The notes under the pieces were generated by a model. It did not search any database. It was not told the DNA's origin and saw only the letters and a program-made list of their open reading frames with translations. Shown piece after piece: positions 7,927 to 15,248 of a stretch of DNA of 44,003 nt. The DNA is from Bacteroidales bacterium (lineage in GTDB: Bacteria > Bacteroidota > Bacteroidia > Bacteroidales > UBA932), in the NCBI GenBank assembly GCA_017437755.1, contig JAFRXI010000014.1:1-44003 (forward strand), read 5' to 3'. Positions within the stretch are counted from its first letter, which is position 1. Each line of letters opens with the position of its first letter. Made by a program: the position numbers and the translations under genes.

Positions 7927-7962
7927 TTATATTTCAATAATTACTTGCGATGAGTGTCAAAA

Positions 7963-7969
7963 CTGTCCG
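7963..7969 (-). promoter_or_regulatory. Antiterminator arm, pheA leader
   Basis: CGGACAG on the minus strand, complementary over 7 bp to CTGTCCG in the left arm of the terminator at 7917-7923. Just upstream, CCACTATC (7994-7987) can pair with GATAATGG (7980-7973) with one mismatch, which would be the 1:2 pause hairpin overlapping the end of the leader peptide. Together these give the three alternating helices of classical ribosome-mediated attenuation. Confidence 0.65.
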
Positions 7970-7973
7970 GCCA

Positions 7974-8027
7974 TTATCGCAATTGATAGTGGTAATCGAA
8001 ATAAAAGCCGAAAAATCCAAAACTCAT
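7974..8027 (-). CDS. Phe/Tyr-rich leader peptide of the pheA operon
   Basis: Seventeen-codon reading frame encoding MSFGFFGFYFDYHYQLR: five phenylalanines and three tyrosines, nearly half of the peptide, directly upstream of the attenuator of an operon that makes Phe and Tyr. Stalling of a ribosome at the Phe/Tyr codons when charged tRNA is short would leave the 2:3 antiterminator free. The peptide ATG is 4 nt after the -7 box, so the transcript may be leaderless. Too short for routine gene callers. The composition and position are seen directly; the mechanism is inferred by analogy with pheA and trp attenuation. Confidence 0.82.
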   Translation of the reverse strand: MSFGFFGFYFDYHYQLR

Positions 8028-8031
8028 GATG

Positions 8032-8063
8032 CAAATGTAAATGAAAAAATTTTAAAAACCAAG
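8032..8063 (-). promoter_or_regulatory. pheA operon promoter
   Basis: Minus strand TACATTTG (8039-8032) matches the -7 box; CTTG at 8063-8060 with a 20-nt spacer is a 3-of-4 match to the -33 TTTG. It overlaps the last codons of sdhC. The predicted start coincides with, or lies a few bases before, the leader-peptide ATG at 8027. Confidence 0.6.
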
Positions 8064-8810
8064 AGCTGCCACATACTCGTGTGAAGCAGTGACGAAATGG
8101 GCCTCGATAAAGGCGTTGACGGCAACGGAGAGGAACATCAGCACGATGATGGAAGATACCACCACGGCAATCACCCTGAGCCTCTTGAGCCATATCTTGT
8201 TGTTCCAGCCGATTGTCTGGAACATGCTCCAGAAACCATGGTTGAGGTGCAGCCAGATGGCCACGAACCATACGATATAGAGGGCAAGTACCCACCAGCG
8301 TCCGAAGGTCTGGAGCAGAAGGGAATAGGGATTGTTCTCCGCCTCGGCACCGATGAACTCCTGAAGCTGCATCTTTGCCCAGAAGTGGCACAGATGGAAG
8401 GCAAGGAAGCCGAGGATGATGACCCCGAGCACCGCCATGTTGCTGGCCGACCATGAATCGGTCTTTGCCCTTGAAGAGACCTCATAGCGCCTTACACCTC
8501 CGCGGGCCTTGATGTTCTGGACGGTAAGGAAGATTCCGTAGCATATATGCACGAGGAAACCAAGGGCGAGGATGGGGACCATGATGGTGATGACCGGAGT
8601 GGACATGAAGTCGCAGCCCAGCTTGAAGAGTCCGTCACCTTCCGAGAAAAGGCGCGCATCGGAAGCGACCTTGCCGAATACTCCCCCGAAGGAATCGATT
8701 ACCGAAAAGAAATTGATGGTTCCGTGAAGGAGGAGGAAAATCACCAGGAAAGCGCCGCTGACGCTCTGTATGAATTTCTTCCCGATTGAGGATGTCAGAA
8801 AATTTGCCAT
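8052..8810 (-). CDS. sdhC: Succinate dehydrogenase/fumarate reductase cytochrome b subunit
   Basis: Membrane-anchor diheme cytochrome b of a succinate:quinone or quinol:fumarate oxidoreductase of the five-helix single-anchor type. The 252-residue product has hydrophobic segments near residues 15-30, 70-95, 120-140, 170-190 and 210-235, and conserved histidines in LLLHGTINF, LVHICYG, FHLCHFW and HLNHGFW that are candidate heme ligands. In most Bacteroidota sdhA and sdhB follow immediately; here the next gene is the pheA leader, so the catalytic subunits must be elsewhere. Complete at both ends. Confidence 0.93.
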   Translation of the reverse strand: MANFLTSSIGKKFIQSVSGAFLVIFLLLHGTINFFSVIDSFGGVFGKVASDARLFSEGDGLFKLGCDFMSTPVITIMVPILALGFLVHICYGIFLTVQNIKARGGVRRYEVSSRAKTDSWSASNMAVLGVIILGFLAFHLCHFWAKMQLQEFIGAEAENNPYSLLLQTFGRWWVLALYIVWFVAIWLHLNHGFWSMFQTIGWNNKIWLKRLRVIAVVVSSIIVLMFLSVAVNAFIEAHFVTASHEYVAALGF

Positions 8811-8832
8811 TGTCTATATGTTTTCAAGAATG

Positions 8833-8840
8833 CAAATATA
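8833..8840 (-). promoter_or_regulatory. sdhC -7 box
   Basis: TATATTTG on the minus strand, 22 nt upstream of the sdhC ATG. No clear TTTG lies 19-22 nt further upstream. It lies back to back with the pyrH promoter. Confidence 0.5.
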
Positions 8841-8848
8841 TAGTCTTT

Positions 8849-8887
8849 CTTGCAAGTTTCATAATTTTCGGATAAATTTGTTATCCG
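8849..8887 (+). promoter_or_regulatory. pyrH promoter with palindrome
   Basis: TAAATTTG at 8873-8880 is a -7 box; CTTG at 8849-8852, 20 nt upstream, is a weak -33 box. A perfect inverted repeat CGGATAA-ATTTG-TTATCCG (8869-8887) is centred on the -7 box and the expected start site, the position of a repressor operator. The binding protein is unknown. Confidence 0.5.
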
Positions 8888-8902
8888 ATAAAACCACATC
8901 AC

Positions 8903-9607
8903 ATGTACAAAAGAGTTCTTCTTAAATTAAGCGGCGAGAGTCTGGGAGGCAATGCCGGAAAAGGGCTTGACACAGCGGCTCTCAGCGCCACCGCAAAGGA
9001 AGTGGCCGAGGCTGCAAAGGCCGGTCTTCAGATAGCGATAGTAAACGGAGGAGGGAACATTTTCCGCGGGCTTCAGGGCACCGGGAAAGGGTTCGACAGG
9101 GTGGACGGCGACAAGATGGGTATGCTGGCCACGGTGATCAACTCCCTGGCCCTGTCCATGTTCATCAAGGAGCAAGGAGTTGATGCACAAGTATTTACCG
9201 CCACCCCAATGGAACCTTATGCCAAGTATTACATGAGAGACGACGCCGTGAAGGTTATGGAAAACGGCGGAGTGGCCCTGATCGCAGGAGGTACCGGGAA
9301 TCCATTCTTCACCACCGACTCCGGGGCTGCCCTCAGGGCACTGGAAATCCGGGCCGACGCCCTCCTGAAGGGGACCCGCGTGGACGGTGTCTATACCGCC
9401 GACCCGGAGAAGGACCCCACCGCCACGAAGTATGGGGAGCTTACATTCGACAAGGCCCTTGCCGACAACCTCAAGGTGATGGACCGTACGGCCTTCGCCC
9501 TCTGCAGCGACGGCAACATGCCCATCATAGTGTTTGACATGACACGCCCCGGAAACCTCAAGCGCATACTCGAGGGGGAGAACATCGGAACGCTGGTACA
9601 TAAATAA
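8903..9607 (+). CDS. pyrH: UMP kinase
   Basis: Phosphorylates UMP to UDP in pyrimidine nucleotide synthesis. The 234-residue product belongs to the amino-acid-kinase fold: KRVLLKLSGESLGG at the N-terminus, NGGGNIFRG, the GDKMGMLATVINSLAL block specific to UMP kinase, AGGTGNPFFTTDSGAALRA, and VDGVYTADPEKDP. Complete and of normal length. A GH3 gene starts 6 nt downstream, so the two are probably co-transcribed. Confidence 0.97.
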   Translation: MYKRVLLKLSGESLGGNAGKGLDTAALSATAKEVAEAAKAGLQIAIVNGGGNIFRGLQGTGKGFDRVDGDKMGMLATVINSLALSMFIKEQGVDAQVFTATPMEPYAKYYMRDDAVKVMENGGVALIAGGTGNPFFTTDSGAALRALEIRADALLKGTRVDGVYTADPEKDPTATKYGELTFDKALADNLKVMDRTAFALCSDGNMPIIVFDMTRPGNLKRILEGENIGTLVHK

Positions 9608-9613
9608 TCGATA

Positions 9614-11671
9614 ATGAACCGAATACTTACAACACTCGCCGCCTTTGCGGCCGTCCTTTCCGTGCATGCAGCCCCCGCCGTCACCCAGAAGGACAAGGAC
9701 AGGGCTGCCAACCTCGTGTCCAGGATGACCCTGGAAGAGAAGATCGACCTCTGCTCCGGCAAATATGACCGTTTCTGCACCTATGCGATCCCCCGCCTCG
9801 GCATTCCGTCAGTCCGCATGGCCGACGGTCCCCAGGGTGTCAGGAACATCGGCGGCAAGCACATCCAGAGCACCTTCTATCCCTGCGGCGTATCGGCTGC
9901 GGCAACCTGGAACCGGGAGGCAATCCACGAAATGGGTGCCGGAATAGGCTGCGCCGCCAAGGCCCACGGCATCCAGATAATGCTCGGCCCGGGCGTAAAC
10001 ATCTATCGCTCAGCTCTTTGCGGCAGGAATTTCGAGTACTACGGCGAGGATCCCTATCTTGCAAGCGAAACAGCTCTCGCCTACATCCAGGGCATGCAGG
10101 AGGAGGGAGTGATGGCCACCATCAAGCACTTTGCCCTCAACCAGCAGGAATACGACCGCCATGGAACGAGCTCCAATGCCGACGAGCGCACCATCAACGA
10201 GATTTACTTCGCCTCGTTCCGCAAGGCCGTTGAAAAAGGCGGCGTGGGCGCGGTCATGACAAGCTACAACCCCATCAACGGGGTGCATGCCGCCGAGAAT
10301 TCATGGCTGGTGAAGGACAATCTGCGCGCATGGGGCTTTGACGGGATTGTGATGAGCGACTGGGAGTCCACCTACAACACCATCGGATTCATGACCGGCG
10401 GGGTGGATTTCGAGATGCCGGTAGCCTACGCGATGGACCCCGCCAAGGTCAAGGAACTCCTTGAAACCGGCGTCGTTTCCGAGACGGACCTGGACGACAA
10501 GTGCCAGCATATCCTCCAGGCTTTCAGCGCTTTCGGCTTCCTCGACAAGGACCTTAAGGCCGACCCTTCGGCAGAAGATGCAGCCCTTTCGCAGCAAAGG
10601 GCCTACAACGTTGCCCTTGAGGGACCCGTGCTCCTCAAGAACGAGGATGGTATACTGCCCCTCAAACCCGGAAAGAAGAACAGGATCGTCCTCACCGGTC
10701 CCAACGCCGACGTTATCGTTTGCGGCGGCGGCAGCGGAAACGTCATCCCGGAGGACGGCAAGGGGGTGACGCTCGCCGACGGACTGCGCTCCCTGGGCAA
10801 GAACTACTCCGTCACCGTTGCCGGCGAGCCTAAGCCCCAGCTCCTCAAGGAAGCTTCGGTGGTGATTGTGGCCGTGGGATTCTCCAGAACCACGGAAAGC
10901 GAGGGCTCGGACCGTAACTACGCCTTCCCCAGTGAGCATAACGACCTGATAGAGAAGGTCCTTCAGTATAATCCCAACGTGGTTGTTGTGGCCAATTCCG
11001 GAGGCGAATTCGACCTCAAGGCCTGGGGCGGAAAGGTCAAGGCCATCCTCCTGAACTGGTATCCCGGACAGGAAGGAGGAAATGCCCTCGCCGCCATCCT
11101 GAGCGGTAAGGTCTCCCCTTCAGGACGTCTTCCGTTCACATTCTGGGGCGAACTGAAAAAGAATCCAGCTCAGAAGTACTACGGCCGCGCACCCAAGCAC
11201 CCGAGAAGCAACCGCCACAACTACAACCTCACCGATTATGCAGAAGGCATATTCCTGGGCTACAGGGGCGAGGACCACTTTGACGTAAAGCCGCTCTATC
11301 CCTTCGGATACGGCCTTACCTACACCAACTTTGAATACAGCGGCATCTCGGCCGAGGCTTCCGGCGACGGGTTCGACATCAGCTTCACGGTCAAGAACAC
11401 AGGAAACTTCGACGCAAAGGAAGTTGCCGAGGTTTACGTCGCTCCTGTGAAACCCTCGGTCCTCCGTCCGGCAAGGGAGCTCAAGGGATATGACAAGAAG
11501 CTGGTCAAAAAAGGAACTTCCGAGACATATACCATACATCTCGGAAGCGACGCCTTCAGCTATTATGACGTAGCGTCCCACGCCTGGAAGGTGGATCCCG
11601 GCGAATACCGGATCCTCGTGGGTTCATCGGCCGACAACACCCTCGTCCAGACCACCGTCACGGTCAAGTGA
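9614..11671 (+). CDS. Glycoside hydrolase family 3 (beta-glucosidase-like)
   Basis: Exported 685-residue GH3 enzyme. Residues 1-19 form a signal peptide (LTTLAAFAAVLSVHA). The N-terminal barrel has RMADGPQGVRN, GPGVNIYR, KHFALNQQEYDRHG and the nucleophile Asp249 in GIVMSDWEST. The second domain has ILLNWYPGQEGGNALAAIL, and a fibronectin III-like domain closes the protein (from about residue 580, ending in AWKVDPGEYRILVG). GH3 enzymes remove terminal glucose or xylose from oligosaccharides; the exact sugar cannot be read here. Being only 6 nt behind pyrH is an odd pairing that probably reflects transcription rather than function. Confidence 0.9.
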   Translation: MNRILTTLAAFAAVLSVHAAPAVTQKDKDRAANLVSRMTLEEKIDLCSGKYDRFCTYAIPRLGIPSVRMADGPQGVRNIGGKHIQSTFYPCGVSAAATWNREAIHEMGAGIGCAAKAHGIQIMLGPGVNIYRSALCGRNFEYYGEDPYLASETALAYIQGMQEEGVMATIKHFALNQQEYDRHGTSSNADERTINEIYFASFRKAVEKGGVGAVMTSYNPINGVHAAENSWLVKDNLRAWGFDGIVMSDWESTYNTIGFMTGGVDFEMPVAYAMDPAKVKELLETGVVSETDLDDKCQHILQAFSAFGFLDKDLKADPSAEDAALSQQRAYNVALEGPVLLKNEDGILPLKPGKKNRIVLTGPNADVIVCGGGSGNVIPEDGKGVTLADGLRSLGKNYSVTVAGEPKPQLLKEASVVIVAVGFSRTTESEGSDRNYAFPSEHNDLIEKVLQYNPNVVVVANSGGEFDLKAWGGKVKAILLNWYPGQEGGNALAAILSGKVSPSGRLPFTFWGELKKNPAQKYYGRAPKHPRSNRHNYNLTDYAEGIFLGYRGEDHFDVKPLYPFGYGLTYTNFEYSGISAEASGDGFDISFTVKNTGNFDAKEVAEVYVAPVKPSVLRPARELKGYDKKLVKKGTSETYTIHLGSDAFSYYDVASHAWKVDPGEYRILVGSSADNTLVQTTVTVK

Positions 11672-11705
11672 CACGCAGCACATAAACAGCTGATACTCAA
11701 TCATT

Positions 11706-11745
11706 AAAAACAATTCCCTGGTAGTGTCCACGACTACCAGGGAAT
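11706..11745 (-). terminator. Terminator of frr
   Basis: Perfect 13-bp hairpin ATTCCCTGGTAGT / ACTACCAGGGAAT (11713-11725 and 11733-11745) with a 7-nt loop. On the minus strand it is followed by TGTTTTT, making it a terminator for frr. It may also stop the convergent GH3 transcript, though the T-run on that side is poor. A second, imperfect stem (GTAGCGG / CCGCTGCTAC) lies at about 11763-11786 around the frr stop. Confidence 0.75.
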
Positions 11746-11781
11746 GTTGTAAATATCTGTACAGTAGCGGATTAGCCGCTG

Positions 11782-12348
11782 CTACACCGTAAGGATATCC
11801 TTTTCTTTGGCGGCAATCAGGGCGTCGATCTCCTTGACCCTCTTGTCGGTGACTTTCTGGAGTTCGTCCTCGCCCTCCTTTTCACCATCCTCTGAAAGGC
11901 CTTCGTTCTTCTGGGCCTTCTTGAGCATGTCGATGCCGTCGCGGCGGATGTTGCGGATAGTCACCTTGCAGGTTTCGCCGGCCGACTTTGCCTTCTTGAT
12001 GAGCTCGCGCCTGCGCTCCTCGGTGAGGGCCGGGACCACGCAGCGGATAAGGTCGCCGTTGTTGGACGGGGTGAACCCGAGGTTGGCGTCCAGTATGGCC
12101 TTCTCTATCTTGCCTATGAGATTCCTCTCCCAAGGCTGGATTACGAGAGTGGTGGCGTTGGGGGTGGTTACCGACGATACCTGGGGAATGGGCGTGGGGG
12201 TGCCGTAGTAATCGACGGTTACGTTGTTGAAGATGGAGGGGTTGGCCTTGCCCACCCTGTACGTCTTGAGGTCTTCCTCAAGGAATTCGACGGAGTCCTT
12301 CATCTTGAGGTCGGCTGCGTCGACTATTTCTTTGGCTCGTGGTAACAT
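11782..12348 (-). CDS. frr: Ribosome recycling factor
   Basis: Splits post-termination ribosomes together with EF-G. The 188-residue product has the family blocks KMKDSVEFLEEDLKTYRVGK, NVTVDYYGTPTPI, ATTLVIQPWE, GDLIRCVVPALTEERRREL and a C-terminal helix ending KVTDKRVKEIDALIAAKEKD. Complete, monocistronic, with its own -7 box and terminator. Confidence 0.97.
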   Translation of the reverse strand: MLPRAKEIVDAADLKMKDSVEFLEEDLKTYRVGKANPSIFNNVTVDYYGTPTPIPQVSSVTTPNATTLVIQPWERNLIGKIEKAILDANLGFTPSNNGDLIRCVVPALTEERRRELIKKAKSAGETCKVTIRNIRRDGIDMLKKAQKNEGLSEDGEKEGEDELQKVTDKRVKEIDALIAAKEKDILTV

Positions 12349-12384
12349 GGTATGTGATTATTATTTGTATTCAGTAAAACCTTG

Positions 12385-12392
12385 CAAATATA
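12385..12392 (-). promoter_or_regulatory. frr -7 box
   Basis: TATATTTG on the minus strand, 36 nt upstream of the frr ATG. No good -33 TTTG is present at the expected distance. Confidence 0.5.
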
Positions 12393-12485
12393 ATTATTTT
12401 CTTTGTGAACTCAGCACCATTAAGCGCGAAATACAAAACCCGGGCCGTGGATGACGGAGGGCGGAGAAGGGGATGATGGCGCCGG

Positions 12486-14322
12486 TTACACAGGGCGGCA
12501 CTTAGCCTTGAGCCAGAGGGCGATGTGGGAAGGGAGGCGAGGCGAAAGACGCTCGTAGACTGAGGCGTTGTAGGCGTTGAGCCAGTCCCGCTCAGCATCC
12601 GTAAGCAATTCTGCCACAATTATTGACGTGTCATAATGGCAGAGAGTAAGGGTCTCGAAACCGAGCCATTGCCCAAAGTCGTTCCGGCCCTCATCGCGGC
12701 AGAGCAGGAGATTCTCGTGACGGATACCGTGAAGGCCCTCGCGGTAGATTCCCGGCTCGTCGGAAGTTATCATACCCGGCAGGAGAGGGGTGGAATTGAA
12801 ATTCTGCCGGATATCCTGCGGACCCTCGTGGACGCACAGGAAAAAGCCAACCCCATGGCCCGTACCGTGCCCGAAATTGCGTTTTGCCCTCCATAGAGGG
12901 TTCCGAGCAAGTACATCCAGCTGACATCCGGCAGTCCCCTTCGGGAAAACCGCCATTGCAAGGTCGATATGCCCCTTGAGTACAAGGGTGTAGTCCTCCC
13001 TTTCCAGCGGGGAGCACGGGCCGAGGGGAACGGTCCTGGTAATGTCGGTCGTCCCGAATATATACTGGCCGCCGCTGTCCACGAGGTACAGGCCTTCCGG
13101 ACGGAGAACGGCCGATCCGGATTCCGGCGTGGAATAATGGGGCAGGGCAGCATTGGGCCCGTAGGCCGAAATGGTCTTGAAACTGTTCCCCCTGTATCCT
13201 GGGATGCGGGAGCGGAGGGCGTCGAGTGAAGCGGCCGCATCGGCCTCGCTGACGGCTTCGCCAGCAGAAATCCTCGTTTCAAGGCCGTACAGGAAGGTTT
13301 CCATCGCAATGCCGTCCTCAAGGTGGGCCTCCCTCATCCCGTCAATCTCCACGGCGTTTTTCACCGCCTTGCGGAGAGGGACCGGAGAAGGCCCCGTTAC
13401 CACGGAGTTACCCAGAGGCCCGGACAGCAGTGTCCGGAACATATTGTAATTGAGCGTGGAAGGGTCCACGTATACCGACTCCACCTCGCCCACTTCGGTA
13501 AGGCCGGCGAGCATCAGCGACACCTCGTCATAGCGAAGTACCCTGACTCCGTCGGCCGAGAGTTCGTAGTAACTGTCGGAGGTTTCCTGGTCCCCGGACG
13601 GGAAACCGTCTTTCTTCACGTACCAGAACGCCCCGTCCATCGTTACCAGCAGATACGACACCACCACCGGATTGTACTCCACGTCGGAACCCCTGACATT
13701 GAGGATCCAGGCAATCTCGTCGAGCGAAGGGATCAGGATGGCGTCGCACCCCTTACGGATGAGGAACTTCCTCATCCACCGTAATTTCTGCTCGCGTGAC
13801 TCCCCGGCCTGGTCGTCCCCGAGAGTCATGACCGGCGACGACGGGACCGGCGGACGGCCGGTCCAAAGCGGCGAGAGCATGTCGGGGACATCCACTATGT
13901 TCACCTCTCCGCCGAATGCGTCAACCATGGCGTCAACGGCGGCGTTTCCCTGGCACAGACCGTCTATGGCCACCGTAGGAAGGGCGTCTTCCTCCACGTC
14001 CAGCACCCCTGACGACAGCCACTGAGGGATGGGGACCTCCTCCGGAACCCTGGTCTTGTGCAGTTCTATCCCGCTCCCCTGCAATTCATTTATGGCCTGG
14101 ATGAAGTACCGTGTATCCGTCCACAGGCCGGCATGGTCCATGGTTATCACAAGGTCCCCTGCCTCGCCGGTGAAGCCGGAAAGCCATTCAACCTGCTTCC
14201 AGCGCGGTGCGGGGTACTCACTGCCATGTGGGGTCGCTTCCGGTGATAACCACGGCATCCCAGCCCTTCTCCCGCATCATGGTCCGAAGGGCCTCTACCC
14301 TGTTGGAATGGAGAACGGACAT
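12486..14322 (-). CDS. Xaa-Pro aminopeptidase, frameshifted near its start
   Basis: Metallopeptidase of family M24B that removes N-terminal residues before proline. The long frame (12486-14258) encodes creatinase-like N domains and a pita-bread C domain with the metal ligands in LVDSGGQYIFGTTDITR, GHGTGHGVGF, SDEPGIY and RHENLLL. The family start, MSVLHSNRVEALRTMMREKG, is encoded from an ATG at 14322 in a different frame: that frame runs through VVITGSDP and meets a stop, while HGSEYPAPRWK continues in the long frame. One extra base at about 14229 accounts for this; removing it gives 611 residues. Either a sequencing error, a true mutation, or use of an internal ATG at 14258. Confidence 0.85.
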
Positions 14323-14328
14323 ATCCGG

Positions 14329-14571
14329 TTACTTCTTGAGACGGCGGCGGATGCGTCCTATCGCCAGCAGGATCAGGTCCCCTACAGGAATGGCCGAGCC
14401 GAGGCGGCGGGCACCGGCGGAAAGGAATGACCTGGGGGTATAGAAATTCCTGACCTCGCCGTAGGTACGGCTGAGGCGGGCCTTCTGGAGGTCCAGGGCC
14501 TCCCGGTTCCGGGAAATAGCCCTGTCCAGTTGGTCAAGGGAACGGATGTCGCTATACTTTCCCATCTTCAT
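14329..14571 (-). CDS. Small conserved hypothetical protein
   Basis: Eighty residues, not assigned to a named family. The first half is charged and helical (SDIRSLDQLDRAISRNREALDLQKARL); a short hydrophobic stretch (IPVGDLILLAIG) is followed by a very basic tail RIRRRLKK. It overlaps the upstream holin-like gene by 20 nt and ends 6 nt before the aminopeptidase start, so it belongs to the same unit. Its consistent company with the YtxH and holin-like genes suggests an envelope role. Confidence 0.7.
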   Translation of the reverse strand: MKMGKYSDIRSLDQLDRAISRNREALDLQKARLSRTYGEVRNFYTPRSFLSAGARRLGSAIPVGDLILLAIGRIRRRLKK

Positions 14572-14914
14572 CGCCTCCGAAAAACAGTTTTACGAAAAGC
14601 TGTACGAAACTGCCGCTGAACAGCTTGTCTTTCAACACAATAAGTACAGCCAGCACCACCGCCAGCAATCCGGCGACCGCCAGCGCGGCCCATCCATAAC
14701 TGCCTATGGCCTCGCCAAAGAGAAGGATGCACCCGAACGAAAGCACCAGCAGCAGCGAAGACAAAACCCCCAGGATGAGTACCATTCCCAGGAGCTTGGC
14801 CACCGACACGGAAAGGCCCTTGGCGGTCCGGAGCTTGATCTCATCGACCTTGAGGTCGACGTACTCGCGGGCCTCGGAGGCCAGTTCTTCCGCCGGTTTG
14901 GAGAATTCGCCCAT
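14552..14914 (-). CDS. Phage holin family (Holin-X like) membrane protein
   Basis: A 120-residue protein with an amphipathic N-terminal helix (ELASEAREYVDLKVDEIKLR) and two adjacent transmembrane helices (about residues 40-65 and 72-95), the layout of the holin-X superfamily often found on bacterial chromosomes without any phage. Its ATG overlaps the stop of the YtxH gene (TAATG). No phage genes are nearby, so a lytic role is unlikely; it is better seen as an envelope or stress protein partner of YtxH. Confidence 0.78.
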   Translation of the reverse strand: MGEFSKPAEELASEAREYVDLKVDEIKLRTAKGLSVSVAKLLGMVLILGVLSSLLLVLSFGCILLFGEAIGSYGWAALAVAGLLAVVLAVLIVLKDKLFSGSFVQLFVKLFFGGDEDGKV

Positions 14915-15237
14915 TACTCCTGCTCTCCGTTCTGTTCGTCAACTCCGCCTTCTTCTGCAGGAGCGTCGGCCGCATTCTCACCGCGGAGGGTCTTCTCCAG
15001 GCGGTCCAGCTGCTCAAGTATCTTCTCCTTTACGCCGGAAGCCTTTTCGCCGACCTTGTCGCTTACCTTTCCGCTGAATTCGTCAAAGTCCTCGCGGAAA
15101 TCCTCAAAGCCGTTTTCCGCAGCCTTCTTGACGCGGGCGCGGGTCTTCCATCCCTTGTCGGGAGCGAACAGTATACCGAGTATGGCACCGGCGGCAAGGC
15201 CGGTCACCAGCGAGAAAAATGAATTGTTGTTTGCCAT
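14914..15237 (-). CDS. YtxH domain protein
   Basis: A 107-residue protein with one N-terminal transmembrane segment (FFSLVTGLAAGAILGILFAPDKG, the YtxH signature) and a long charged, probably coiled-coil tail (FEDFREDFDEFSGKVSDKV... ending in an acidic, glutamate-rich stretch). YtxH-type proteins are general-stress envelope proteins of unknown mechanism. It lies 11 nt after hemW and 1-nt-overlaps the holin-like gene. Confidence 0.85.
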   Translation of the reverse strand: MANNNSFFSLVTGLAAGAILGILFAPDKGWKTRARVKKAAENGFEDFREDFDEFSGKVSDKVGEKASGVKEKILEQLDRLEKTLRGENAADAPAEEGGVDEQNGEQE

Positions 15238-15248
15238 GGTACAAAAAC

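Noticed and set aside
7893-7937. Longer PheA N-terminus starting at 7937
   Set aside because: Those 15 codons are the attenuator hairpin and T-run; the family starts at MERKVAIQGY.
14552-14914. Prophage, suggested by the holin-like gene
   Set aside because: No endolysin, structural or integrase genes are near; holin-X proteins are common on chromosomes without phage.
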